From: Aliidongia sp035943795
GTDB taxonomy: Bacteria > Pseudomonadota > Alphaproteobacteria > ATCC43930 > CGMCC-115725
Length of the DNA: 64,000 bases
Direction: 5' to 3'
Assembly (NCBI RefSeq): GCF_035943795.1
Contig: NZ_DASZBY010000100.1
Location: 124,001-188,000 of the forward strand
A program made the translations under genes and the position numbers. The notes under the pieces were generated by a model. That model was not told the origin of the DNA. It made no database searches and saw only the letters and a program-made list of their open reading frames with translations. Below, piece after piece: positions 56,244 to 64,000 of this stretch; within the stretch, counting starts at the first letter, position 1; each line of letters starts with the position of its first letter.

Positions 56244-57364
56244 ACCAGCTCTCCCGTGCCATAGCGCCGCCGGGTGAAGGCCAGCAGCATGCCCATGCCC
56301 AGGCCCAGTGCGATCAGCGACGACCCGCCATAGCTGAGGAACGGCAGGGTCATGCCCTTGGTCGGGATCATGTGCAGGGTCGACGACATGTTGATGACCG
56401 CCTGCAGCCCGAACTGCACCAGCAGGCCGGTGCCGCCGAGCACGACATAGAGGTTGTTCTCGTGGAACAGCCGCGCGAAGCCACGCAGCACGACGAAGGC
56501 GAAGACCACGACGATGACCAGGCAGATCACCAGGCCCAATTCCTCGCCCGCGACCGCGAACACGAAGTCGGCATGGGCGTCGGGCAGGTATTCCTTGACC
56601 GTGCCCTCGCCCGGGCCTCGACCCCACAGGCCGCCGTTGGCGAACGCCTCCATCGAGCGGGTGACCTGGTAGCTGTCGCCGGTCGAGGGATCGAGGAACC
56701 GGTCGATGCGGCTCGCCACGTGCGGGAAGATGAAATAGGCGCCGACCAGGCCGCCGGCGCCGGCCAGCGCCAGCAGCCCGACCAGGATGATCGGCAGGCC
56801 GGCCAGGTAGAATTGCGTGAACCAGATCGTGCTGACCACCACCGCCTGACCCAGGTCCGGCTGCTTCAGCAGCAGGCCGACGGTCAGCAGGTAGAGCGCG
56901 ATGGCGATGGCATTGCCGGGGATCACGACATGCGGGTTCTTCTGCTGGGCGAACAGCCAGGCGCAGACGATGGCGAAGAACGGCTTCACGAATTCCGACG
57001 GCTGGATCGAGATGCCGGCCAGGCTGACCCAGCGCCGGGCGCCCTTGATCTCGGTGCCCATGACGAAGGTCATGCACAGAAGGACGACGGTGATTGCCAA
57101 TCCGACCATGGCCACGCGCCGGATGGTGCGCGGCGATTGCAGCGAGATGAAGAACATGAGACCGAGCGCCACCGGCATGATCAGCATCTGGTGGCGCACG
57201 AAATAGAAACTGTCGGCGCCGATGCGCTCGGCCACCGCCGGGCTCGCCGCCAGGATCAGCAGCCCGCCGAAGCCGCACAGCACGCCGACCGCGAGCACGG
57301 TCCAGCGGTCGACCGTCCACCACCAGCGGCCGATCATGCTTTGGTCGGTACGGGCGATACTCAT
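56240..57364 (-). CDS. ftsW: Septal peptidoglycan glycosyltransferase FtsW (SEDS)
   Basis: The protein has 374 residues with ten predicted membrane segments. SEDS features: GARRWVSLAGISIQPSEFVK, KQPDLGQAVVV with the conserved Asp region, GLWGRGPGEGTVKEYLPDAHADFVFAVAGEELG and FLSYGGSSLIALGLGMGML near the end. It polymerises lipid II at the septum with FtsI. Overlaps murD and murG by 4 nt. Confidence 0.96.
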   Translation of the reverse strand: MSIARTDQSMIGRWWWTVDRWTVLAVGVLCGFGGLLILAASPAVAERIGADSFYFVRHQMLIMPVALGLMFFISLQSPRTIRRVAMVGLAITVVLLCMTFVMGTEIKGARRWVSLAGISIQPSEFVKPFFAIVCAWLFAQQKNPHVVIPGNAIAIALYLLTVGLLLKQPDLGQAVVVSTIWFTQFYLAGLPIILVGLLALAGAGGLVGAYFIFPHVASRIDRFLDPSTGDSYQVTRSMEAFANGGLWGRGPGEGTVKEYLPDAHADFVFAVAGEELGLVICLVIVVVFAFVVLRGFARLFHENNLYVVLGGTGLLVQFGLQAVINMSSTLHMIPTKGMTLPFLSYGGSSLIALGLGMGMLLAFTRRRYGTGELV

Positions 57365-58758
57365 CGGCGGGCCTCGTCGACAATCTTGCGGGCAAGGGCG
57401 CGGAACGCGTCGCCGCGCGCCTCGTAGCTGGCGAATTGGTCGTAGGACGCACAGGCCGGCGACAGCAGTACGACGCCGTCTCCGCGTCCGTCTGCGGTGC
57501 CGTCCCGGCGGGCGGCGGCCGTGGCATCGGCGATGGCGGTGGCCAGATCGCCCGACCGCGTGACCGCGACGTGGCCGTCCAGGGTGCGCGCGAATTCGTC
57601 GCTGGCCTGGCCGATCAGGAAGGCGCCGGCCAGGCGCGGAAAGAAGGGCGCGAGCGAGGCGATGCCGCCGGCCTTGGGCAGGCCGCCGGCGATCCAGTAG
57701 ATCCGCTCGTAGCAGCCGAGCGCCTTGGCGGCCGCATCGGCGTTGGTCGCCTTGGAATCATTGACGAAGCGCAGGCCGGGCAGGCTTGCGGCCAACTCCT
57801 GGCGATGCGGCAGGCCGGGATATGTCGCGAGCGCCGCGGCGATCTCGGCCGGTGCCACGCCGGCGACGCGGCAGGCGGCATAGGCCGCGGCGGCGTTCTG
57901 CCAATTATGCCGGCCGGGCAGGGTCGGTACCGGGCGCAGGTCCATGATCGCGACGGGCGCTTCGTCCAGATGGTCGATCAGCCGGCCGTCGACGACGGAG
58001 ACGCCGCCCGCGACCGGCCCCTCGGCCGAGATCCGGACGAGTCGTGCCGGACCCTGCGTCAGTTCGGCGGCGAGCGCCCGGACATGATCGTCGTCGACGC
58101 CCAGGATCGCGGTGTCGCCGGCCACCTGGTTGTGGAAGATCCGCCGCTTGGCCGCGATATAGCCCGCCATGTCGCCATGCCGGTCGAGATGGTCGGGCGT
58201 GACGTTGAGCAGGATCGCCGTGCCGAAGCGCAGGGTCGAGACCAGGTCGAGCTGAAAGCTCGACATCTCGATCACGTAATGGCCGTCCGACCCCAGTTCC
58301 GGCAGCGACAGCGCGGGGATGCCCAGGTTGCCGCCGACGGCGGCGGGCCGACGCGCGGCGGCCAGGACGTGGCCGATCAGGGCCGTCGTGGTCGACTTGC
58401 CGTTGGTGCCGGTAATGCCCAGGAACCGGGCGCCTGTGCCGGCGCGGGCCAACAGCTCGATGTCGCCGATCACCTCGATGCCGGCGTCGAGCGCGCGGGT
58501 GGCGGCCGGGTGCGGCGTCGGGTGGGTCAGCGGAATGCCGGGGCTCATGACGAGCGCGCTCCAGTCGAGCGGCTCGACTGTCGCGAGGTTGGCCAGCGAA
58601 AGACCGGCGGCGCGGCCGGCGGCGCGGCCCTTCTCCCCATCGTCCCAGGCGACCACGCGGGCGCCGGACGCCTCCAGCGCTTGGGCGGCGACCAGGCCGG
58701 AGCGTGCAAGGCCCAGCACGGCCACGGTCCGATCGCGGAAGGGCAGGGTGGCGATCAT
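57361..58758 (-). CDS. murD: UDP-N-acetylmuramoylalanine-D-glutamate ligase
   Basis: The protein has 465 residues. VAVLGLARSGLVAAQAL at the N-terminus, ATP loop ITGTNGKSTTTALIGH, NVTPDHLDRHGDM, and FVNDSKATNADAAAKAL, with LLSPACASYDQFASYEARGDAF near the C-terminus, are MurD-specific. It adds D-Glu. Start at 58758 overlaps the mraY stop by 4 nt. Confidence 0.97.
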   Translation of the reverse strand: MIATLPFRDRTVAVLGLARSGLVAAQALEASGARVVAWDDGEKGRAAGRAAGLSLANLATVEPLDWSALVMSPGIPLTHPTPHPAATRALDAGIEVIGDIELLARAGTGARFLGITGTNGKSTTTALIGHVLAAARRPAAVGGNLGIPALSLPELGSDGHYVIEMSSFQLDLVSTLRFGTAILLNVTPDHLDRHGDMAGYIAAKRRIFHNQVAGDTAILGVDDDHVRALAAELTQGPARLVRISAEGPVAGGVSVVDGRLIDHLDEAPVAIMDLRPVPTLPGRHNWQNAAAAYAACRVAGVAPAEIAAALATYPGLPHRQELAASLPGLRFVNDSKATNADAAAKALGCYERIYWIAGGLPKAGGIASLAPFFPRLAGAFLIGQASDEFARTLDGHVAVTRSGDLATAIADATAAARRDGTADGRGDGVVLLSPACASYDQFASYEARGDAFRALARKIVDEARR

Positions 58759-59837
58759 CGCAGCTTCAACGTCGAGAGGCCGATCATCGCGAGGATGACG
58801 GCGATGATCCAGAACCGGATGACGATGGTCGGCTCGTGCCAGCCCTTCTTCTCGAAATGATGGTGGATCGGCGCCATGCGGAACACGCGCTTGCCGGTCA
58901 GCTTGAAACTGGCGACCTGGACGATGACCGACACGGTCTCGAGCACGAACACGCCGCCGATGATGGCCAGCACCACCTCGTTCTTGGTGATGACGCTGAT
59001 GGCGCCCAGCGCCGAGCCGATCGCGAGCGAGCCGGTGTCGCCCATGAACACCATGGCCGGCGGCGCATTGAACCACAGGAAGCCCAGGCCGGCACCGATC
59101 AGCGCCGCGCAGAACACCAGGAGCTCGCCGGTTCCCGGCACGTGATGGATCTGCAGGTAGTTGGCATAGACGACGTTGCCGGCCAGATAGGCGATCAGGC
59201 CGAACGAGCCCGCGGCGATCATGGCCGGCACGATCGCCAGCCCATCGAGCCCGTCGGTCAGGTTGACCGAGTTCGAAGCGCCGACGATGACGAACATCGC
59301 GACCGGCACGAAGAAGATGCCGAGCTCGAACAGCGCGTTCTTGAGGAACGGCAGCGCGAACTTGGTCGCGAGCCCGTCGCCGGTCAGTTGCACGATCGCG
59401 ACGGCGGCGATGCCGGCGATCAAGGCTTCGATCAGCAGGCGCTTGCGGCCGGAGACGCCATTGTGCGACCGGCGGGTCAGCTTGCGGTAATCGTCGGCGA
59501 AACCGACCGCGCCGAAGCCCATGGTCACGAACAAGGTGACCCAGACGAAGCCGTTCGACAGGTCCATCCAGACCAGGGTCGAGATCGACAGCGCCATCAG
59601 GATCAGGAACCCGCCCATGGTCGGCGTGCCCTTCTTCTTCAGGTGTCCTTCCGGCCCGTCGGTCCGGATCGGCTGGCCCTCGCCCTGCTTGGACTTCAGC
59701 CAGGCGATCACGTGCGGCCCCATGATGAAGCTGATGACCAGAGCCGTCAGGAACGCGCCGCCCGATCGCACCGTGATGTAGCGGAACAAATTGAACAGCA
59801 CGAACTGGTCGGCGAAGGGAGCCAGGAGATTCAACAT
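58755..59837 (-). CDS. mraY: Phospho-N-acetylmuramoyl-pentapeptide transferase
   Basis: The protein has 360 residues with ten predicted membrane segments. Catalytic landmarks are FADDYRK, NSVNLTDGLDGLA, FLWFNAPPAMVFMGDTGSLA and the HHHFEKKGW loop. It transfers phospho-MurNAc-pentapeptide to undecaprenyl phosphate, forming lipid I. The ATG at 59837 overlaps the end of murF by 7 nt. Confidence 0.97.
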   Translation of the reverse strand: MLNLLAPFADQFVLFNLFRYITVRSGGAFLTALVISFIMGPHVIAWLKSKQGEGQPIRTDGPEGHLKKKGTPTMGGFLILMALSISTLVWMDLSNGFVWVTLFVTMGFGAVGFADDYRKLTRRSHNGVSGRKRLLIEALIAGIAAVAIVQLTGDGLATKFALPFLKNALFELGIFFVPVAMFVIVGASNSVNLTDGLDGLAIVPAMIAAGSFGLIAYLAGNVVYANYLQIHHVPGTGELLVFCAALIGAGLGFLWFNAPPAMVFMGDTGSLAIGSALGAISVITKNEVVLAIIGGVFVLETVSVIVQVASFKLTGKRVFRMAPIHHHFEKKGWHEPTIVIRFWIIAVILAMIGLSTLKLR

Positions 59838-61273
59838 GATACGGACTGGCTCTTCAGGAATGCGGTGCCGCTGACGAGCGGCTTGACGATGTCGGCCATA
59901 CGGGTGCCGAGCGAACCTTTGACGGTGACGACATCCCCGGCGCCGAGGGCGCCCGCGACCAGGGGCGCCAGTTCTGCGGCGCTGTCGCGATGGGCGCCGC
60001 GCAGCGCTGCCGGCAGGGCGTCGAACAGCCCGCGCATCAGCGGGCCGCAGGCGAAAACCAGGTCGGCGCCGCTGGCGAGCAGCGGTGCCGCCAGCTCTTC
60101 GTGCAGGGCCGGCCCGGCCGATCCCAACTCGCGCATGTCGCCCAGCACCGCGATACGGCGCCCGCGGCCTGCGGGACGCTGTGCCGCCAGCACGGCGAAG
60201 GCGGCGCGCATGGAAACGGGGCTGGCGTTGTAGCTTTCGTCGATCAGAGTGGCGCTGCCGCCGGCGACGGTGAGGGTCAGCCACTTGCCGCGGCCGGTGA
60301 CGCCGGCGAGCGTGCCCAGTGCGGCGGCTGCCTGGGCCAGGTCGGCGCCGAGCGCCTCGACCGCGACCAGAACCGCCAGCGAGTTCAGTACGAGATGCTT
60401 GCCCGGCACGCCCAAGCGATAGGCGATGCGCCGGCCGGCGATGACGGCCTCGACCTCGCTCGCCTCCGCACCCAAGGCCACGGAGACGAGCCGTGCGTCC
60501 GCCTGCGCCTGCTCGCCGAACGAGACGATCTGCAGGCCGTGCGCCCGGGCGGCATCGGCCAGCCGGCCGAACATCGGGGTGTCGCGATTCAGGATCGCCA
60601 CGGCGCCCGGCGCCATGCCCTCGAAAATCTCGGCCTTGGCGTCGGCGATCGCCTCGATGCCGCTGAAATATTCGAGATGGACCGGCTCGATCGTGGTCAC
60701 GATCGCGACGTCGGGGCGAACCTGGGCGGTCAGCGCGCGGATCTCGCCCGCATGGTTCATGCCCACTTCGAACACGCCATATTGCGTGTCGCGCGGCATG
60801 CGGCCCAGCGACAGCGGCACGCCCCACTGATTGTTGAAGCTGCCGGTCGCCCAATGGGTGCGGCCCTGCGGCACCAGGCAATGGGCCAGCGCCTCCTTGG
60901 TCGAGGTCTTGCCGACGCTGCCGGTCACGGCGACGATGCGCGCTGTCGCGCGCGCGCGCGCGCGGGCGACGGCGCCCAGCCGCTCGAGCGCGCTCTGCGT
61001 GTCGTCGACCAGGACGAGCGACGCATCCTCGGCCACATCCGCCGGCCGGTGCGCGACGATGGCCAGACCGGCGCCCTGGGCCAACGCCTTGGCGACATAG
61101 TCGTGTCCGTCGAAATTCGGGCCGACTAGCGCCAGGAACGCCTCGCCGGCCGCGACCGTGCGGCTGTCGATCGAAATGCCGGGAATGCTCTCGGGGGCAC
61201 GGCCCGAAGCCGCGCCCCGGACCGCCTCCGCCAACTCGGCGGGGGTCCAGAGCGGGGGGATGCGGGCGGTCAT
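59831..61273 (-). CDS. murF: UDP-MurNAc-tripeptide D-alanyl-D-alanine ligase
   Basis: The protein has 480 residues. SIDSRTVAAGEAFLALVG, ATP loop VTGSVGKTSTKEALAH, VFEVGMNHAGEI and LIDESYNASPVSMRAA are MurF hallmarks. It adds D-Ala-D-Ala to the stem peptide. The segment ARARARATAR just before the ATP loop is encoded by a long CG dinucleotide run (60947-60964). ATG at 61273 overlaps the murE stop by 4 nt. Confidence 0.96.
   Translation of the reverse strand: MTARIPPLWTPAELAEAVRGAASGRAPESIPGISIDSRTVAAGEAFLALVGPNFDGHDYVAKALAQGAGLAIVAHRPADVAEDASLVLVDDTQSALERLGAVARARARATARIVAVTGSVGKTSTKEALAHCLVPQGRTHWATGSFNNQWGVPLSLGRMPRDTQYGVFEVGMNHAGEIRALTAQVRPDVAIVTTIEPVHLEYFSGIEAIADAKAEIFEGMAPGAVAILNRDTPMFGRLADAARAHGLQIVSFGEQAQADARLVSVALGAEASEVEAVIAGRRIAYRLGVPGKHLVLNSLAVLVAVEALGADLAQAAAALGTLAGVTGRGKWLTLTVAGGSATLIDESYNASPVSMRAAFAVLAAQRPAGRGRRIAVLGDMRELGSAGPALHEELAAPLLASGADLVFACGPLMRGLFDALPAALRGAHRDSAAELAPLVAGALGAGDVVTVKGSLGTRMADIVKPLVSGTAFLKSQSVSC
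60947..60964. repeat. CG dinucleotide tract (nine units) inside murF
   Basis: Nine consecutive CG units lie in the coding region, translated as alternating Ala-Arg in the minus-strand frame. Such a tract can adopt Z-form DNA and is a potential replication-slippage site; a two-base change would disrupt an essential gene. Confidence 0.7.
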
Positions 61274-62727
61274 CGCTTCAGGCCGCGGGCGTCGATGGCG
61301 GCGCGAGCGACCTCGGCATCGTCGAACGGATGGACGATGCCGGCGACGGTCTGGCCCTGCTCGTGGCCCTTGCCGGCGATCACGAACACGTCGCCTGCGT
61401 CGAGCAGGCCGATGCCATGGCCGATGGCCGCGGCACGATCGCCGATCTCGATGGCATCGGGGCAGGCGGCCAGGATGGCGCGCCGGATCAGGGCCGGTTC
61501 TTCGCTGCGCGGATTGTCGTCGGTCACGATCTGCACGTCGGCCAGACGGGCGCACATGGCGCCCATCAAGGGCCGCTTGGTCGGATCGCGGTCGCCGCCG
61601 GCCCCGAACGCCACGATCAGCTTGCCGGTCGCGTGCGGACGCAGCGCGGTCAGGATCTTCTCCAGCCCGTCGGGCGTATGGGCGTAATCGACGAACACGG
61701 CGGCGTCGTTCGCCAGGGTGGCGACCAGTTCGACCCGGCCGCGCACGCCCTGCAGGCGGGTCAGTGCGTCGAGTGCCCGGTCCGGATCGATGCCGGTCGC
61801 GATCGCGAGGCCGAGGGCGGCCAGCGCGTTCATCGCCTGGAACGTGCCGACCAGCGGCAGCTCGATCGTCCGCTGGCGTCCGAGGATTTCCAGGTCGAGC
61901 CGCTGCCCGGTGGGCGTCGAGGTCCGGTCGACCAGGCGCAGCGCGCCGGCGTGGCTGCCGAAATCGAGGATCGGATGGCCGGCGGCGCGCGCGACCGCGG
62001 CGGCATCGGCGAATTCCGGGATGTCGGCGTTCAGCACGGCGGTGCCGCCCGGTGCCAGCACATGCTCGAACAGTCGGAGCTTGGCCGCCAGATAGGCCGC
62101 CATGGTCCGGTGATAATCCAGATGGTCCTGGGTCAGGTTGGTGAAGGCGCCGGCCACGATGCGCACGCCGTCCAGACGATATTGGTCGAGCCCGTGGGAC
62201 GAGGCTTCGAGCACCGCGTGATCGATGCCGTCGGCCGCGAGGTCGGCCAGCGCGCGATGCAGCGCCACCGGATCGGGCGTGGTCATGGCGCCGGGCTTGA
62301 GGCCATCCGGCCCCTCGATGCCCAGCGTGCCGATCGAGGCGGCGCGTTCGCCGGCGTCGGCCCAGATCTGGCGTGTGAAGCTGGCGGTCGAAGTCTTGCC
62401 GTTCGTGCCGGTCACCGCCGCGACCGTCTTGGGCTGCGGGCTGTGCAGCCGGGCGGCGAACAAGGCCAGCGACCGGCGCGGATTGTCGTCGGCCAGCACC
62501 GGCACAGCCGCCCCGGCATGGGCGGCTGCCCCCTCAGCGTCGGTCAGGACGGCGGCGGCGCCGCGGCCGATCGCGTCGGCGATGAAGCGGCGCCCATCAA
62601 GGGCGACGCCCGGCAGCGCTACGAACAGCGTGCCGGGCGAAACGAGGCGTGAGTCGGCGGTGATCGACCGGATTTCCGGGTCCCTGGCGGCAGCCCATTC
62701 GGCAAGTTTCGGGGCGCACGCAGTCAT
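61270..62727 (-). CDS. murE: UDP-MurNAc-L-Ala-D-Glu:meso-diaminopimelate ligase
   Basis: The protein has 485 residues from the ATG at 62727. ITADSRLVSPGTLFVALPG, ATP loop VTGTNGKTSTASF, TTPDPVALHRAL, EASSHGLDQYRLDG and FTNLTQDHLDYH are typical. The motif DNPR (TDDNPRSEEP) marks meso-diaminopimelate specificity, as expected for a Gram-negative. Many homologues begin with M(R/K)LSDL; here a TTG at 62745 would give LRLTDLMTAC, so the true start may be six codons upstream, overlapping ftsI. Confidence 0.95.
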   Translation of the reverse strand: MTACAPKLAEWAAARDPEIRSITADSRLVSPGTLFVALPGVALDGRRFIADAIGRGAAAVLTDAEGAAAHAGAAVPVLADDNPRRSLALFAARLHSPQPKTVAAVTGTNGKTSTASFTRQIWADAGERAASIGTLGIEGPDGLKPGAMTTPDPVALHRALADLAADGIDHAVLEASSHGLDQYRLDGVRIVAGAFTNLTQDHLDYHRTMAAYLAAKLRLFEHVLAPGGTAVLNADIPEFADAAAVARAAGHPILDFGSHAGALRLVDRTSTPTGQRLDLEILGRQRTIELPLVGTFQAMNALAALGLAIATGIDPDRALDALTRLQGVRGRVELVATLANDAAVFVDYAHTPDGLEKILTALRPHATGKLIVAFGAGGDRDPTKRPLMGAMCARLADVQIVTDDNPRSEEPALIRRAILAACPDAIEIGDRAAAIGHGIGLLDAGDVFVIAGKGHEQGQTVAGIVHPFDDAEVARAAIDARGLKR

Positions 62728-62731
62728 GAGA

Positions 62732-64000
62732 TCAGTTAGCCGCAACTTTGGGGCCCATTCCGGGAATATCGACGGTGAGGGCACGATGGATGTCCGGCGT
62801 CTCTTCGATGGGCTTAAGCCCCAAAAGTGGCGCCATTCGGGCGATGATGCGCTGCACCGCCGGACCCGCCGTCCATGCGCCGGTGGTGAAACCGTAGGAG
62901 GCCTGCGCCTTGTTGTTCCGGTCGCCATGGGGTTCGTCGATGATGACGTAGACCATGTATTGCGGATCGCTCATCGGGAAGAATGAGATGAGCGAGGACA
63001 GATTGCCATGGTGCATATAGCCGCCATGCGCGCCGATCTTCTCGGCCGTGCCGGTCTTGGCGCCGACCAGGTAGCCCGGCACCTCGGCCTTCTTGCCGGT
63101 GCCGTCGGTCACGTCGTAGCGGAACAGCTCGCGCATCAGTTCCGCCGTGCGGGGCGACAGCACGCGCTGGCCCGGCGGCACGAAGCCGGCCGGCCGCTTG
63201 ATCAAGGTCGCCGGGCGCAGGATGCCGCCGTCGGCGACGGCGCTCGCGGCGACGGCGAGCTGCACGGGGCTGACCGACAGGCCATGGCCGAACGCGATCG
63301 TCCAGGAATTGATCTCGCGCCACGGGTTCGGCACCTGCGGGCTGCCGATCTCGGGGATCTCGATCTGGGCCGGGCGCAGCAGGCCCAGGCGGCCGAGGAA
63401 CTCCTTCTGGATCTCCGGCGTCAGCTCCTGGATCATGTGGACCGAGCCGATGTTCGACGAGACCGCGAAGATCTGCGCCACGGGGATCGCGTGATGGATC
63501 GGCTCGTCGTCGTGGATGGTGAAGCGGCCGATCGTGATCGGCTTCGAGATGTCGTACATCTTCGACAGGGTCGCGGTCTTGTTCTCGAGCGCCAGCGCGG
63601 TGTTGAAGATCTTGAAGACGGAGCCCATCTCGTAGACGCCGAGCGTCGCGCGATTGAAGATCGTCTCCGGTACGACCGTGTTGAGGTCGTTCGGATCGAA
63701 GTCCGGCAGCGAGATCAGCGACAGCACTTCGCCGGACTTGATGTCCATGATGATGCCGGTGCCGCCGACGGCGGTGAAGGCGTCGATCTGCTTCTGGATC
63801 TCTTCCTTGAGGATCGCCTGCAGGCGGATGTCGATCGACAGCTTCAGCGGCTCGGTCGACTGGCTCAAAGCGGCGTCGAACGAACGCTCGATGCCGGCCA
63901 GGCCCTTGCCGTCCAGGTCCGAATAGCCAACCACGTGGGCGGCCAGCGGCCCTTGCGGATAGATCCGCCGCTCTTCGCGCTGGAAATCGAGACCGGGCAC
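62732..64000 (-). CDS. ftsI: Septal transpeptidase FtsI (PBP3), C-terminal part
   Basis: The last 422 codons are visible; the N-terminal membrane anchor lies beyond the right edge. The chain enters in the pedestal domain (EERRIYPQGPLAAHVVGYSD) and contains the complete transpeptidase domain: active-site GSVFK (serine codon near 63620-63622), SSN in AVSSNIGS and KTGTA in GAKTGTAEKIG. It cross-links septal peptidoglycan together with FtsW. First visible gene of the dcw operon; murE follows its stop by 4 nt. Confidence 0.96.
   Translation of the reverse strand: MPGLDFQREERRIYPQGPLAAHVVGYSDLDGKGLAGIERSFDAALSQSTEPLKLSIDIRLQAILKEEIQKQIDAFTAVGGTGIIMDIKSGEVLSLISLPDFDPNDLNTVVPETIFNRATLGVYEMGSVFKIFNTALALENKTATLSKMYDISKPITIGRFTIHDDEPIHHAIPVAQIFAVSSNIGSVHMIQELTPEIQKEFLGRLGLLRPAQIEIPEIGSPQVPNPWREINSWTIAFGHGLSVSPVQLAVAASAVADGGILRPATLIKRPAGFVPPGQRVLSPRTAELMRELFRYDVTDGTGKKAEVPGYLVGAKTGTAEKIGAHGGYMHHGNLSSLISFFPMSDPQYMVYVIIDEPHGDRNNKAQASYGFTTGAWTAGPAVQRIIARMAPLLGLKPIEETPDIHRALTVDIPGMGPKVAAN

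Overview
The window is a stretch of GC-rich (roughly two-thirds G+C) alphaproteobacterial chromosome, most likely from the Rhodospirillales or a close relative. The grounds are gene content and order. A complete division and cell-wall (dcw) cluster runs ftsI-murE-murF-mraY-murD-ftsW-murG-murC-murB-ddl-ftsQ-ftsA-ftsZ, followed by lpxC, bamD, recN and ligA. There is also an ArsR-methyltransferase/metF/metH methionine locus and several tiny DUF1127 proteins. This assignment is inference from family knowledge; no 16S gene is present. No tRNA, rRNA, insertion sequence, prophage, integrase or CRISPR array was seen, and coding density is high.

Layout. 1-262: start of an mlaA-like lipoprotein (minus strand, cut by the window edge). 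580-5987: methionine-cycle operon (regulator-methyltransferase, metF, metH) with a palindromic operator upstream. 6030-11610: dipeptide/oligopeptide ABC importer dppABCDF (minus). 12251-14602: hot-dog thioesterase and a CLC channel with CBS domains. 14606-19770: RND efflux pump, its adaptor and an AraC/GyrI-type regulator. 19891-22814: anion-type permease, AstE/AspA-like deacylase and GNAT acetyltransferase in one tight operon. 23025-26181: uvrD helicase and prmA. 26304-26805: two DUF1127 proteins. 27032-29068: aminopeptidase P. 29190-32946: tandem pair of secreted beta-propeller proteins, each 594 residues. 33080-34629: SPFH-domain protein translationally coupled to an unrecognised helical protein, with a tiny membrane protein facing them. 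34915-38234: third DUF1127, MFS transporter with GNAT, LysR and ModE-like regulators. 38239-43993: serine hydrolase, ligA, CPBP protease, HbpS/GlcG-like protein and a two-lobed retropepsin-like protein. 44080-64000: recN, bamD, lpxC and the dcw cluster, ending inside ftsI.

How it works together. From murE to ftsA every gene junction overlaps (4, 7, 4, 4, 4, 4, 4, 4, 13 and 4 nt), so peptidoglycan-precursor synthesis and early division proteins are translated from one coupled message. The first real gap is the 168-nt leader of ftsZ, which carries three GANTC sites. ftsZ ends at a convincing intrinsic terminator, and lpxC, bamD and recN follow as separate units. The methionine locus closes a methyl-cycle loop: MetF makes methyl-THF, MetH regenerates methionine, and the regulator is expected to sense a cycle intermediate.

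Most of the window is conserved core genome. The parts with the best chance of holding something undescribed are the SPFH/partner pair, the duplicated propeller genes with their duplicated leader motif, the two-lobed retropepsin, the permease-deacylase-acetyltransferase operon and the CLC protein with altered selectivity motifs. No obvious defence or novel mobile system was found.
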